From assembly GCA_019916065.1 (NCBI GenBank), contig CM034233.1:49876009-49940008 (forward strand): 64,000 bases of DNA, read 5' to 3'. Each line of letters starts with the position of its first letter. The stretch's first letter is position 1. The notes beneath the pieces were generated by a model. The model was not told the DNA's origin and searched no databases. It was given only the letters and a program-made list of their open reading frames with translations. The position numbers and the translations under genes are program-made. This document shows, piece by piece, positions 1 to 13,377 of this stretch. The stretch is from Vitellaria paradoxa. Lineage: Eukaryota > Streptophyta > Magnoliopsida > Ericales > Sapotaceae.

Positions 1-99
1 TAAAGTAGAATTTCGAAGGGATTTAAATTTTTAAGAAAAACGTCAAAATGATCATTTGAAGTTAAACCGAGTTAGGAGTGTAAGTAAAAAGAAAGTATA

Positions 100-256
100 G
101 GTGCGTTTGGCACACTAATTTTTTTTGAAAATCTCTAAAAATCTCTAAAAAATTTTTAAAAGTAATTCACTTTTTATCTCACTATACAAATTACGAACCC
201 ACTAATTATTTCACTATATCTCATTTTATCTCACTTTTTATCACTCCAAACATACC
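100..256. mobile_element. MITE, family A, copy 1 (157 bp)
   Basis: A short AT-rich non-coding element with inverted ends: the left end reads GGTGCGTTTGG and the right end, reverse-complemented, reads GGTATGTTTGG. Inside are repeated 'atctcact' and 'aaaatctct' blocks. The same sequence occurs in reverse orientation at 28727-28884, which supports a real dispersed family. No ORF is present. The target duplication is unclear here; 'agtata' occurs just before the left end (94-99) and shortly after the right end (260-265). Superfamily (PIF/Harbinger or hAT) cannot be settled. Confidence 0.65.
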
Positions 257-1226
257 AATAGTATAAGAAGTGTAAATATTATTTTTTTGAAGTTATTTAA
301 AATTAAATCTATTATTTTTCACTAATTCTTTTAATATTTTTACGTTAAGTACAATGAAAAAATATATTTTTAAAATTCAAAGGTTAGTGATTTTTAATTT
401 TAATCGATAGGTATAAAAACAAGTATTCAGTGAATCATCCAAAAATTTATGTACTTGATATGGGGTTAAGAGGAGATTAGACAACATAATTTAGTTGTAC
501 CCTTCATTTGATCAGAAGAAATAGCAGAGGAATCGAATATCAAATAAAAAAAATATTTTTTTTAAGGGTGTATTTAAATTGAGAATTTGTTTGGGAGGGA
601 GAGAGAAAATAAGTTTAAGATAGAGAAATTACTATAACACTAAAATTATTTTTTAAAATTTTAAACTAAAATTGTGTGTCATGACTATTGACTAATTATG
701 TTGAAAGATATAATATACTATAATGCATTTTTATTATAATAATACCATTATCACATCATTTTTGTCATATTTTTAGCAAACACAATCGACCAGAATAGTA
801 ATATAGTATATTTCCTCAAATTATTTCTCTTCTTTGGTTCTAATGAAAAATACTAAGAAAAAGTATGAAATTTGATAAATGAAACAGAAAAAAACAAAAT
901 TAATTTTGTGTTAAATTTCTTTCATTACCTTGTACTTTCTAACCTAACTAAAATCAATTTAAAATTTTATATTTGCTTCTTTTTGCTTCTCCTTCTGTTT
1001 TTCTTTTTCTACCAACTCTTAAATCTAAACATACCTTAAGAACTATAAAAAGGATAAGAGAGAAGAAAGAAGAAAAACAATTCTTCCCCAAATTAGTTAA
1101 TATGTTCTTCTTAATATTTTCTTTATGTTTTCTTTCTTGTCATAGCTATAGCACGTTGTCTTATAATTTATTATTTATTTTTGGAAATAAATTAAAGAAA
1201 ATCAAAAATCACTCATTCTCTCTCTT
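257..1226. other. AT-rich intergenic DNA, no gene seen
   Basis: Low-complexity A/T-rich sequence. An open frame at 973-1251 codes for a lysine-, phenylalanine- and leucine-rich composition typical of chance ORFs in such DNA and matches no family I know. Confidence 0.6.
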
Positions 1227-2128
1227 AGGGTTGTCAATAAGACATGTATAAGAGGGTACTCTATCTAACCCGACCAAACCTGTTAAAAACTTGTTGGAAA
1301 ATACATTAATAGGATGGGAATGGGTTTGGAATTAAATTTAATACATTTGCACGTCTAGGACGAATTTAGGATTTACTTATAGGTTACCCGATACCCGTTT
1401 ATACTTATAGGGTACTCAGTACCCTAGGGTATCCACCAAAAACCTCTTTAATGTAATATAATATATATTTATATAAACTGTAATATTGATTTAAAGCTTG
1501 ATAAGTTTCAAAATATATTTAACTTGTTTAAATTTGAAGTAAATTTGAATGATACAAATAATTTGTTCGTTATACATACATGTGTTCAACTTGTTTAGGA
1601 TAATTGTCCTAACATTTGAGATAATTATATTAAATTTAGGAACATGATAAATGCACTTTTTCATTGACTTCCCCAACTCTACATTACTCTTTTTTATTAA
1701 AATTATTATAGAGTGAGGAAAACAAATGAATGAGTGCAAATATTCACACCCATCAACTTACCTTATTAGTTTATAAAAACTTTAAAGCTATGAAAGTTAT
1801 ACTTATGTGATGAATTTTTTAGTACAGTATTATTTGTAGGTTATTATAAATAAAGATTTGTTTTGAGTATTTATGTAAATTTTGTAATGTAGTATTATTA
1901 ATTTTTTTATTTTTTATTTCAAATAGGATATTTAATGGGTTTGTCAAAGTGAATTCCAGTAATTTGACTAATTATGCTTTATTGGGTTTCATAAATTTGA
2001 GATGCGACAAGCTTAAGATTTCAATTAACAAAATAAATAGGTTTAGAACGGTAATAGTAAGTAAAAAATAAATGAATTTGGTAATAGTAATCATTGATTG
2101 AGAGGGTACCCAATCCATTTACATCCCT
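1227..2128. other. Possible decayed non-autonomous element beside the CACTA insertion
   Basis: The left border (TAGGGTTGTCAAT, from 1226) and the right border read in reverse (TAGGGATGTAAAT, ending about 2128) are similar. Both are followed by 'GGGTAC'-type motifs (1252 and 2104), and a run of such motifs lies at 1383-1433. This suggests a roughly 0.9-kb element with inverted ends into whose right edge the CACTA inserted. There is no convincing ORF and the target duplication is obscured by CT-rich flanks. Confidence 0.3.
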
Positions 2129-2131
2129 ATT

Positions 2132-2163
2132 CACTACTAGAAAAATGCTAATTACCAACTGAC
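2132..2163 (+). repeat. CACTA left terminal inverted repeat
   Basis: Thirty-two bases beginning CACTACTAG. They match the reverse complement of 14718-14749 except at positions 9, 15 and 19. Confidence 0.93.
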
Positions 2164-2870
2164 AAAATCAGTTGGTAATCAGCTAAATTCGGTTGGTAAT
2201 CATGGATTACCAACTGATTACCAACCAATTTTTGTCAGTGGCAAAAACTCTAGTTGGTAATGTTTTTAACCAAAATTTTTTAAGGTCGGTTGGTAATTAC
2301 CAACCGAATTTTGGTTAGTAAATTAAATAAATCAATTGGTAATTTGTTATTGGTATGAAATTAAGTTTCAAAATTTTGGTTGGTAATTACCAACCGAAGT
2401 TGTTATTGCCAACTGATTCTTCGATTGCTAATTGCCAACTGATTTGTTAGTTGGTATTATTTAACTTACGGTTGGTAATTTATTATTGAATATTAAATTG
2501 ATATTTCATAATATACCAACTGAAATTTGCTTTGTTGCAACCGATATTGTTAGTTGGTTTTTTATCAACCGAAATGTCAGTTGGTAATATACCAACCGAA
2601 ATGTAGTTAGTAATTACTAACTGCTATTATTGGTCTGCAATATTAAAATTTTCGGTGGGTAATTTACCAACCATTTTATCAGTTGCTAAATTGTCTATTG
2701 TTAATTTTGCCAACTGTTGTGATTGGTTGGTAATCTTATCGGTTGGAAAATCACCAACCAAAGTTTTAGTTGCTAATGCTTATGGTTGCCAATTGAAATC
2801 GGTTGGTAGTTTACCAACTGATTAAAATAGTTGGTAATTAAACCTTTATTACCAACCTATTACCAACCTA
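2150..2870. repeat. CACTA left subterminal repeat array
   Basis: About 700 bp packed with degenerate copies, in both orientations, of a unit close to 'ggttggtaatcagttggtaa'. In the En/Spm system such subterminal motifs are bound by the TNPA protein. That this element's TNPA-like product binds this motif is an inference. Confidence 0.85.
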
Positions 2871-3069
2871 TATTTAACATAACAACCCCACAAAATAATA
2901 CAATCAAAACACACAAAATCATTCATTTAATTAAAATCCCATAAACTCAAATCCAGTTGGCATCACTAATTCACCAAAAAGCACATCAAACTTGCAAATT
3001 GAAACAAAGAATAAAGTGAGAGTTCAGCAATGTCTAAAATGAACAAGTTCATAATTCTGAACCAAGTTA

Positions 3070-5630
3070 TCAAGGATCATTAGAAGGCACATCCTGTGAT
3101 GGATCCAATCCTTTGAGCTGCCTAACCTGCTATGTTAGGGATGCAACTTCAGATTTAAGATGTTCGTTTGCCTCTTTTAGCTCTCCAAGATACACACTAA
3201 GAGCCTTTTGCACAGACTCCTCAACACTTTGCTGAAATGCTGTTGTCTAAACATAGTCTGACGGCTGTGCTAATGAACAGGATGAAGAAGAGGATGACCT
3301 ATATGCAGTGGACTTCTCTAAGCAACTAGAACTGAGGGATCCCATGCCGTAGACTGTCCTTCCCTTCTTTGGTGGTCCCACAACCCGCAACCAAACATCA
3401 ACCTTGTTCACTGGTGGAGGCTGCTCCCCTTCAGGTGTTTGGCTAGCAATTTACGCCATTTCCTTTGCTAATTCTTCCTGATACTAGCGCTGTCACAACA
3501 ATACAATACAAGAAACATGCAGTAAACGTAAAATATAGTTAATATTCTTCAACTTATCTTATAAATAATATAAAGACAATAAAGCTAAATCCCACATATA
3601 TGAAAAAAAAATAATAATTTTTCAACAATGTCATTTAAAATTAATCAACTTCAACATCCCTAAGATCATATCCAATCACATTCTACACCAAAATGTAAAT
3701 ACAAAATTTTCACCAACATTATTACAGATAAATCAACATTCCTAAGACCATGAACAAAACTGTTTAAATTTAATCGGGCAAATTGTAGAATATATATAGA
3801 ATATTCAAATTGCATCCAATATCACCTAATAGTTGCATGATTTAAAGAGTAAGAATCATATCTATTACATTAAACTAGTTGAATTTGATAAATGGTAGAT
3901 GATACATATCCAAAAATTAAAATTAAAACTTATTCACATCCTATTTGTTAAATGAAAGTGAAGTGGAATCAATTGGACAGCTTGCAACCTATACAAATTA
4001 ACTAAAAGTAAAGTAAACTGGTTTTAGATATATGTCCCAAGACCATATCCAAGAGCAATTAATACCTCCAACACTACCAAGACCATATTCAAATCAATCA
4101 ATCACCTCCAACACCTCCAAGAGCTAATAATATTATTGCAAATGAATCAAATCCAACACCTCCAACACCATATTGAAGAAACAATCAAATCCAACACCTC
4201 CAACACAATATTAAAGAAACAATTACATAGAAATGTAAAAAATCAAATTATAATACTTACATAGGTTTCTTCTGACCGCTTGTGAACAAATAAAAGTTGT
4301 GGCCCCTCATGATCCACTTCTTCCCCCGCTAGCATTAGGCGTTCTCTTTCAAGCGCCTGCTCAACCTCTTCTTCAATATTGGTCATGTGGGTGAAAAGAT
4401 AAATATCACACTGTGAATAGTCCCTTTGATATTTCTCCTCCTACATTTATTTTAATCATGAAATACAGAGAAATGGTGAATTGATCATAGTCTAAAAACT
4501 AGTTAATTCATAACTTAAGAGTAACTTTAGAGAGATTAGATTACCAATTTCCTCTTGTGCACTGCGGTTGGGATGGATCCTCCAGAATGATATGAACCCC
4601 TACAATCAATCTTTCTATTTGCTGACATAGTTCTTGAGAGCTTCTTGTATCCTTCACTATCCCAAAGTGCTCGCAGCTCCTCATAGTGCTCAACTTTGAT
4701 AAACTCATGCTTGATTTCCCCATTGCGAACTTGATCCATCAAGTATTTGTAACTCTTATTGCCTTTCTTTTCGCATGTTGTCCTCATGATTGAATTATAT
4801 TTAGCATCCCATTTGTATTGTTTCTGCACATTACCAATAAGAATTCTCAAATCACTTAAGCCTATAAATACATGTCCCAACAGCTATTTTACAAATAAAA
4901 AAAGTAGCACTTACCATCCACTCAGTATACCATATGTCCCTAATAGCAGGTGGGACTTTCATCCAGCTAGGGTATGGTCCTAAAAACATACTTTGCACAA
5001 TTGGTCGAATAGATCGCATCGGTTTGTTGTTAGGCTTGGCATTGCAAAGAATTCTACAATGAAAAAAAAAATTACCAAATAAACTATTAAATAAAATGGC
5101 TACTGTCAGAATTGAAAAAGAAAATTACTAGGGTTAAAAAATGTAGACATACGAAATAGTAGATAACTATTGTACATCAATAGTTAAAAAGAATCCACTT
5201 ACTCATCTCCTTCAATCCAAACATGTATCTTGCCCTCAAATGAAGCATCAAGAGCTGAAGATGAAGAAGTTGGCTAGACAACCTCAGGGCCTGGAGTAGG
5301 CTGGGACAGATCATCGAGAGTAGGCTGGGACTCATTATGAACATCAAGAGGAGTAGACTGAGACTGGGCGTGAGTATTAGGAGTATGCTGGGCTTGATCA
5401 TCAGGAGTACATGGAAAATGAGATGAAGTAGTGCCCACACCTAAGCTATTCTTGGGCCCTGAAGTATGCTGGGCCTGATTACTTGGGCCATGAGTAGATA
5501 GCGAATGCAAGGGTGTAGAATCAGAGACTTGAGTAGATGTTGTTTCACGGTTGGTTGAGGGCCATGCAGTTTGGCCCCGTCCTCTCCCAGTATTAGATCC
5601 TGCACGACCCAATTTCTTGCCATGTGCCAT
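3070..5630 (-). pseudogene. TNPA-like CACTA gene (Ptta/En/Spm, Transposase_24 type), broken
   Basis: Five exon-like blocks read downstream of the TNPD-like gene on the minus strand. The first starts at MAHGKK (ATG at 5628-5630), is Ser/Thr/Gln-rich and ends near 5201 in VWIEGDE before a GTAAGT donor. The second (about 5055-4914) has 'GPYPSWMKVPPAIRD' and ends before GTAAGT. The third (about 4829-4545) holds KQYKWDAKYN and 'GSYHSGGSI'. The fourth (about 4441-4262) ends before GTAAGT. The last (about 3493-3070) ends in a predicted coiled coil, 'VEESVQKALSVYLGELKEAN'. These match the order and motifs of plant Ptta/En/Spm transposase domain proteins, thought to act as DNA-binding partners in transposition. 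In-frame stops occur near 5273 (EVV*PTSS) and several times in the last exon. Splice sites are inferred by eye. Confidence 0.75.
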
Positions 5631-5968
5631 AACTGAAGACAACACACCAATTACTCATGAGAACAAGAGTATAAATATTACACTATTCCAATTAAAAATA
5701 GAAAATTAGATGATGCTCCATCAATCAAAATATATGCATATAACATTAATGTTACAAAAAGATATTCTAAGTATAATTCAAACTATAAAACAAAGTAGAT
5801 TGAATAAAAGACACCTACTCAGAAAAGCAAAAGCAAAAATAATACATTATTTCAATTAAAAGAGACATATTAGAGGACAACATTATAGGTCCCACAAAAT
5901 AAATTCAACCAAAATGTTACAAAGAGATGGTCAACTATAATTCAAACTATAAAACAAACTAACCTTGT

Positions 5969-8900
5969 TTAATCACTCTCGCTATTGTAATCGCTACTTA
6001 ATTCATTTTCTGTTTCATAAATAGGTTCTTGTAAGTCTTCTTCACTAGAACTACTCAAGAACTCGATCTCATCCTCTTGTAAATTAACATTAATCGTAGG
6101 CTCTACTTTATCGAAAGTACCACTATGATCTCTAAGACTATCCAACTGATCGTCTACAATATCAATATCTGAAACTTGAACTCTATCCTCTTGCAGTGCA
6201 GTATCTACTATCGCCATTTCTAAAGTCCGTCTTGCAGCTACTGGACAAACATGTAACCAATCCGCAGTATCTCTTCTCTGACTTGGGTATGGTAAGAAAC
6301 ACACTTGGGAGGCTTGATGTGCAAGTGCAAATGGCTCATATTTGCTCCATAATCTCTTGTGAGTAATATCAACTATTTTGTACTTTGAATGGATTCTCAC
6401 TCCCACATCTTGCCGTGGATCATACCAATCACAATGGAACAAATAAACCCGTTTCATTGGCATTCCTGGGTACTCTAACTCCACTACTTCCTTGAGCACA
6501 CCATAATAATTCACCGTGTCCTCATCATCATCGTTAGAACCGTTTATGCATACACCACTATTTGTAGTTGCTTTTCCTTTACTATGGGCAACAGTATGAA
6601 AGTTGTACCCATTAATGAAAAATTGTGACTAAGTTCGAACAATTTTCTTTGGTCCCCAAGCCATGTGCTTTATTTCCTCATTTGCTACATTGTTGATTGG
6701 ATCATGTGCCTAATTTCCATACATACATAGACAATTTTTAAGTATTGAGTTAAACAAAAAATTTATTTTTAAGGTGAAGACACTTGATAATACTTTCATA
6801 TCTTTCAAACCATTGAACAAACTCTCTTTCCAATGCTCCTTCAATCTCGGATTCTGACATTGGAGTCACGTTAATACGTTTTTCAGCCTTAAACAATCTA
6901 CATTTTAAATAAATATCAAAGAGTAAGTTATAAAACCAAATGACTCATTTCAAATCACTAAACAAATGAATGACTTACTCTACAAAAGGTTGGACTTCTT
7001 CGGTATTCAACAACACATACAGTGCCGCTACATTGTGTTCCTTATCTGTTAGGAATCTTATTTTTGAAGCACCTGATGGACGTCCCGGATAACTAAACGT
7101 TGAAATACTTGAAGGGCTTGACTCCTCACAACCACCATCATCATTTCGCTCGACTCTTCTACTCTTTGTTCGGACATGAGGTTCAAAGTAATGGGCACAA
7201 AAACTTGACACTTCTTCAACTATGTACGCATTACATATTGAAGCCTCAACTCTTGCCTTATTCTTCACCTTTTTTTTCAAATTGTACAAGAACCTAAGAA
7301 TAGAGAATTATCAGCATACAATAAATACACAGATAATTTCTACAATATATATATATTTGACTAACCTTTCAAATGGATACATCCACCTATATTGTACAGG
7401 TCCTCCAACTAGAGCTTCATAGGGTAAATGGATTGGCAAATGCTCCATTGAATCAAAAAAGCTGGGGGGAAAAATTTTCTCTAACTTGCATATGATGACA
7501 GCAATGTTTTCTTCTAATTTAAGTATTTGATCATCGTGCAACATTCTAGAAGTCAGTTCTTTGAAGAACAAACTCAATTCTGTTAATGCTTTCCACACAC
7601 TATCGGGAAGCAAATAATGGAATGCAATGGGGATCAATCGAATCATGAAAACATGACAATCATGACTCTTGAGGCCGAACAACTTGCATTCTCTCATGTC
7701 CACACATCTTGATAGATTTGAGACATAACCATCTGGAGATTTCAAAGATTTGATCCATTCTAACAATATTTTTCGAGCATTTTTGTCCAAATAGTAGCAA
7801 GCCTTTGGTTTTTTGGTACCTCCCTCACATAATTCCAAGTCATTCTGACGGCAAATTTTATGTAAATCCCTCCTTGCATTGTCATTGTCTTTTGTCTTCC
7901 CTTTCACATCAAATATAGTATTGAAGATGTTGTCAAAAAAATTTTTAATAATGTGCATAACGTCAAGGTTATGCCTAATGAGATTAGTCCTCCAATATGG
8001 TAGACTCCAAAATATACTTTGCTTACGCCAATTGTGATATTCTCCTTCACCTTTAGGTATGTCATCCCCACCATTTTCAAGGACGGTAGGCAAATCCTTC
8101 ACTCGGGCCCAAATTTGATCCCCGTTTAATCTTTGTGGAGGCGGTGAATTCTCAATTTGATTCTTCCTAAATGAGGTCTTATTCTTTCGAAAAGGGTGAT
8201 CAGATGGTAGGAATTGACGATGACAATCGAAGAAGCATTGCTTACGAGAATGTTGAAGCCTAAATGCTTTTGACTTCTCCATGCAATATAGGCACGATAA
8301 TCTACCTGCTGTACTCCATCCAGATAACATGCCATAAGCTGGAAAGTCACTAATTTTTCACATCAGAGTAGCTCGCATTTGAAAATTTTTCCTCAATGAA
8401 ATGTCATATGTAGGAACTCATACTTCTCATAACTGTATCAACTCGTCCATCAAAGGTTGCAAATACACATCTAACTTCTGCTTAGGGTTTTTGGGACCAG
8501 GTATTATAGCAGTAAAAAACATGTATGGTGTTTTCATACACATCCCAGGTGGCAAATTATACGGCGTTAATATCACAGGCCAACAAGAATACTGCTTACC
8601 AGACTGTCCAAATGGAGTGAAACCATCAGTAGAGAGTCTGAGTCTTACATTTCGAGACTCAGCAGAAAATGTAGGGTGGGCGCGATTGAAAGATTTCCAA
8701 GCCTCTGCGTCGGAAGGATGACTCATACTCCCAGAGAGGGCTTCGTGCTCCGCATGCCATCTCATATGCTTAGCTGTTACCATTGATGCATACAAACACT
8801 GTAATCTTGGTGTTAATGGAAGGTAGTGCATTCTTGCATAGGGTATGTTCTTCTCCACTCCTGTACTTCCTTTTTTTGGCTTCCATCTGGGATGATTACA

Positions 8901-9575
8901 AAACTTGCATTCTGCCAACCTCTTATGTTCTTTCCTGAAAAGCATACACCCATTAACACAGCACTTATTTGTTCATATGGAAGCCCCAAACCAGAGACAA
9001 GTTTTTTTGTTTCATAAAAGTTTTTGGGCATTTTATCCCCTTCAGGTGTAACATCCTTAATGAGTTGACATATAGCATCATAACAGGCTTCAGGTAAGTT
9101 GTAATCAGATTTGATATTCAAAAGCCGAGCAACTGTGGACAATTGAGATTGACCATCACACCCGGGCCACAAAGGCTCATCTACAGCATTTAGCAAGTCA
9201 TAGAACCTCTGTGCACTTGCATTAGGCATCTAATCCATTCGGATAGGTTCATTTGATGTCCTATCATATCCAACTGCATCAAATACCACGTCCCTAAATG
9301 AATTACGTATTGAAGGGTTTATTTCACTTGCAGTTCCAAGCTCTTCGTTATTTCTATAATAAAAAAGGAAAAATGTATGGCTCGCCATGGGCATGCCATT
9401 CATAGTAATTTGGGAGGAATCCATTTCGATACAAATGAAGTTTTACATTGTCAACATCAGAATACTTTCGATTCTTGCACTTTGAACACGGACACCTAAT
9501 TTTCCCCTCACTAGTAAAATTTACTTGCGTGGTTGCAAATTGAACAAATTCATCAAGCCCAGGTTGAAACTCCAA
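5969..9575 (-). pseudogene. TNPD-like CACTA transposase gene, broken
   Basis: Domains follow the usual order of plant CACTA transposases. First comes a Transpos_assoc-type zinc motif with 'IRCPCSKCKNRKYSDVD' (about 9510-9450) and W-x-x-HGE. A Transposase_21-type core follows with 'MLFRKEHKRLAECKFC', 'LSTDGFTPFG', 'MLSGWSTAGRLSC' and 'NLIRHNLDVMHI' (about 8945-7900). Next is a DUF4218-like region with 'KSHDCHVFMIRLIPIAF' and 'GGPVQYRWMYPFER', and last a DUF4216-like region, 'YLFHCDWYDPRQDVG' (about 6430). A 72-bp intron at 7294-7365 restores the frame (PFER joined to FLYNLKKK). Damage: a stop near 9232 (RMD*MPNASAQ), a frameshift near 8950, a stop near 8428 (DELIQL*) and a stop near 6630 (VRT*SQFF). 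The product would have cut and rejoined the CACTA ends in the nucleus. Confidence 0.88.
7294..7365 (-). other. 72-bp intron in the TNPD-like gene
   Basis: On the minus strand the exon ends GAAAG, then GTTAGT ... TTCTTAG, then GTTCTTGTAC. Removing it joins PFER to FLYNLKKKVKNKARVEA in one frame, as in related CACTA transposases. The intron itself contains in-frame stops. Confidence 0.75.
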
Positions 9576-9916
9576 TGTTATTCCTTTTTACCAGGCATGA
9601 GCCTATTGTACATCCATGCTCAATCAAGCCTCATTGAAGGAACCTATACGACAACAAAAAAAAAAAAAAGGTTTGGCGGAAGACAAACAATGAATCTAGG
9701 AGATGACATATAGATATACTAATAACGCTAGCGTATTACCAACATTGATTGACACCAAAATAAATGTATCACAGTAGTATGAAGATATACTATAAACAGG
9801 TGAAATCATAAAGCGTTAATCACAACAAGTCAAAGAGTCCTTGAGTCCCAAAAAACTACTCCACATCTTCTCAAGTGAATCATATATATTCCTTGAGCAT
9901 CCACACATTATAAAAA

Positions 9917-10425
9917 AACTGCACATTATATAAATTATAGGAACCTATGAGGAACTAGTGCTCCCTCTTTTATGGATGTAGATGCATATTTGTGCAGCTC
10001 CTCTTTTGGTTGGGTAGTTATTTTTTTAAGGTTCTCAATGATCTTTCGATTTCTTGTGGTTTAAAAGATGGTTTGGCTTGTTCTTTTGCTTTACAACCGG
10101 CTTCTATATTTAGGCTCAAATGAAGGATCTTCACTTCGACTAAATTTGTTACTTTTTCTTTCAAAATTAACAGCTGTTTAGCTCTTAAAAAAACTACATG
10201 ATTGTGCAATACTGCAGAAAAACCACACATTATAACCATCTAAAAAATTGCGCAGTACAAAAAAATTGCACATTATTAAAAAAAAAAAAAAACTGCACAC
10301 TATAAAAAAAAAACTGCATATTATAAAAAAAACTGCACATTATTACACAAAAAAAAAAAAAAACTGCACACTATAAAAAAAAACTGCAAAAATTGCACAC
10401 TATCAAAAAAAACTGCACATTATCT
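9917..10425. repeat. Degenerate 'aaactgcacattata' repeat cluster
   Basis: About ten copies of 'ctgcacattataaaaaaa' or 'ctgcacactataaaaaa', separated by poly-A runs of variable length, inside the CACTA element. Confidence 0.7.
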
Positions 10426-12611
10426 ATATGGTTGAGCCATCTTGTCTCATATAGTAGGTGCACATGAATGTCTGGACAAAGAACTTGATAGGATGAAAGC
10501 CATCCACCATATTTAAATTATATAAAGAATAAAAAAAAAATGGAAAAGCAACCGTAGAAATGGGTAATATTTTTTGTCCCAACACATTTGGGAAAACTCA
10601 TTAGCAATCAAAAATATAATATAATATGTAAATCTCTTTGAAGAGTAGAAACAGAAGCACCTTAATCTCCATTCAAATAAGACAAGTCCATAAATAATCT
10701 TCATTCAAATAAGACAAATCCATAAACTGATGAGCTACACCATTCGAATCAATACAAAATGTAAACCAATCAAATCCCAGATTATTTCACAAACACACCG
10801 ATAGATATACACATAAGCAAAAACACTTTCAAATTTTCAGTAAATTAAATAGAAACCTCACATCAAAAATTCAAAATCATACCCATATTTTTTTTTCTTT
10901 TCCGGAAATCCCAATCACCAGAAATCAAAATACAAAGCCTCCGAAGTACAAAGCAGAACAACCCTTCTAAAATGCAAATCACTTAAAACCTGCAAATAGA
11001 TAGAGAACGAATTTAGCAAGAGAAGGCACGAATAAAGATGAAGCTATTAATCGAAACGGAACCAAGCCAAACTCAAAATTCTCAACAAACCCAATTTCGA
11101 AAACGAAGAAAAGATAAGAACCCATATCGCAGATTTGAAAACAAAAACAGCTCTTCCAATGGCGCAATAAATAGAGAAAATGAAACCGAAAGAAAAAGAG
11201 TTACCTTCAATGCTTTCTCTATCTCTGTGCTTAACCAAAAAGCGAAAGAAAAGCTAACAGAAAATGAATGGGGGCTTATCGATGATAAAAACCCCACTTT
11301 TTTTCCCCTTTCCTTTTTGCTTCAGAGATCGTGCAAGCAACCTCCAACTTCTGTGCTGCATTTTGGGTTTTATCTACAGGCTTTCTTTGTGAAATATGGT
11401 GTGCATTTCCTGCAGAATCTTTTGGAGTTGAGATTTTGTGGATTAATGGGATTTTGGAGTTGAAATAAGAAGTTCCAATTTAAGGGTTTTTTTTAATTTA
11501 TCATGCTAGACCAAAACACAAAAAGGAGTAATAGAGATAATCACCTTGTTCAACAAATGCACCCCGAAATCAACTCCTCTTTATGAGATCCAATAGCCAC
11601 GACGCCGCGGCAGAGGGGAAAACAACGGCGACGGATGATCGGAGGCGTTGCCGATGTTTGTTGACGACGGCTATGCTAGATTAGAGACAAAAAACAAGTA
11701 TAAAATAGCGAGAGAAGGTGGTTCACCACGATTTCACGGTGACGGAGGTTGGTTAATTCTCAAATCAGACACCCAATTCTGCACGGTGGTTTCTGTGTCA
11801 TCCAGAGGTTCCTTCCATCCAAATGAACATCAAAGCCCACCCAAATCTCAAATCTCACAACCGGACTCATAGCTCATCCGGACAAGAGATTTTCCATTTA
11901 AAAAAAAAGAAAAAACATAATAAATAAATTGTTTTATATAATTAAAAAAATTGATTTAAATTAAAACATTCTTTACTTGAAATAAGAAACTAAAAATTTT
12001 ACTGTTAACAATTTTATTTTATTTTATTTTATTTAAAAACTTTATTTAATTTAAAAAAGAAAAAACATTATTTAATTTAAAAACTATTTAATTTAATTTA
12101 ATTATATAGTAAAAACAAATTAATTCATCAATATAATACATATTAACTGTAATATGATACAATAAAAATAAATAATTCACTGTAACATGCTACAATAAAA
12201 ATAGACAAAATGTTAAAATTGACAAAATATTTGCAATAGAAAATATAGAGTAAAAAGATTTGTTTATTACGTTTTTCTACTTAAGTTTACATTTTTTTGA
12301 AAACAAAAAAATATAAACAGATTTAATAAATATGTTTCTGTTGTCAGTTTATAAAAATTTATAAACATAAATAGAAATTTTAATTTAAATGTTTAATATC
12401 AATAAAATTTTAAAGAGTATTAAAATCTAAAAATATAATTAAAAAAATTAATTAACTTTGTCTATTAGGTATCCATCTATTGTTTAGTATTATCATATTT
12501 TTTAAATGTTAGTTTAAAAAAATTTATATTTTTGTGCCTTTATTTTATATTTTTGTGCCTTTAAATAAAAATAATAAAAAAATTATTTTCTATACCTTGA
12601 AACCCCCACCC

Positions 12612-12876
12612 CTGTAAAAATAAAAATTACTAATCAAAAGATATCATATTTTGGAAAATATTAAATTAAGATATCATACTTGTAAGTCAAATTATATTTT
12701 GTATCTTTATTTAAATTTAAATTTAAATTTTATATTTTAAAATTTAAAATTAAAATTAAAATTAAAATATTATTTTAAATAAAAAATTATTTTTGTGTCT
12801 TGATAATAATATTTGTAACAAATAATAATATTTTACACCTTTTTTGATTAGTAATTTTTATTTTTATAAGTTATTT
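12612..12876. repeat. Inverted repeat pair, possible small MITE inside the CACTA
   Basis: 'gtaaaaataaaaattact' at 12615 recurs in reverse as 'agtaatttttatttttat' near 12849, about 260 bp apart. The same motif, 'taaaaataaaaatcactaat', appears near 26526, 26632 and 58136. The AT-rich context makes the termini uncertain. Confidence 0.35.
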
Positions 12877-13089
12877 TTATAATTTTTCATATAAATTTAA
12901 AAAACAAATTTACATTTGAGTTATTTGTAAGTCAAATTATATTTTTGTATCTTTATTTAAATTTAAATTTTATATCTTAAAATTTAAAATTTAAAATTAT
13001 AATTGAAATTAAAATTAAAATATTATTTTAACTAAAAAATTATTTTTGTGTCTTGAAGACCTCCAATTTTTGTGCGTTGAAACCCTTAC

Positions 13090-13318
13090 CCGCCCCAACC
13101 CAATCCCATCTCTCTCTTGCACTCTCTCTCTCCCTTGTGCCCCCGGCCCCACCCTCTCTATACCCTAGGCCCCACTCCCTCTCCCTTTCCCTCCCCCTCC
13201 CACATCTCATTCTCTCTCATACTCACTCTCTCTCCCCTGCACCCCCAGCCCCACCTCCTCCCCCTCTCCCCCAGCTCTCACTCTACTCTCTCTCTCTCTC
13301 TATCTCTCTGATTGAAAT
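13090..13318 (+). repeat. CT/CCT-rich low-complexity tract
   Basis: Pyrimidine-rich sequence (ctctctctc, ccctctccc) ending in a (CT)n run near 13290-13310. The open frames here only reflect the simple repeat (Leu/Ser/Pro). Confidence 0.85.
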
Positions 13319-13377
13319 GCATATAAATGTCTAATCACAAGTGAGTTAAATTGTAATATAGATTTTTTTATACATAA

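Larger units (their letters stand above)
9594..13050. other. CACTA interior upstream of the TNPD-like gene, non-coding
   Basis: No recognisable gene. It holds an A-rich repeat stretch (9917-10425), a more GC-rich block at about 11560-11880 that could be the 5' leader or promoter of the minus-strand transposase gene (inference), and very AT-rich DNA from 11890 to 13050. Open frames at 11038-11463 and neighbours overlap each other in several frames and resemble no family. Confidence 0.5.

Noticed and set aside
973..1251. 92-codon open frame in the plus strand
   Set aside because: Composition matches translated low-complexity AT-rich DNA; no family resemblance, signal or conserved start context.
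13053..13334. 93- and 64-codon overlapping frames rich in Leu, Ser and Pro
   Set aside because: They are translations of a CT/CCT-rich simple-sequence tract in two frames.
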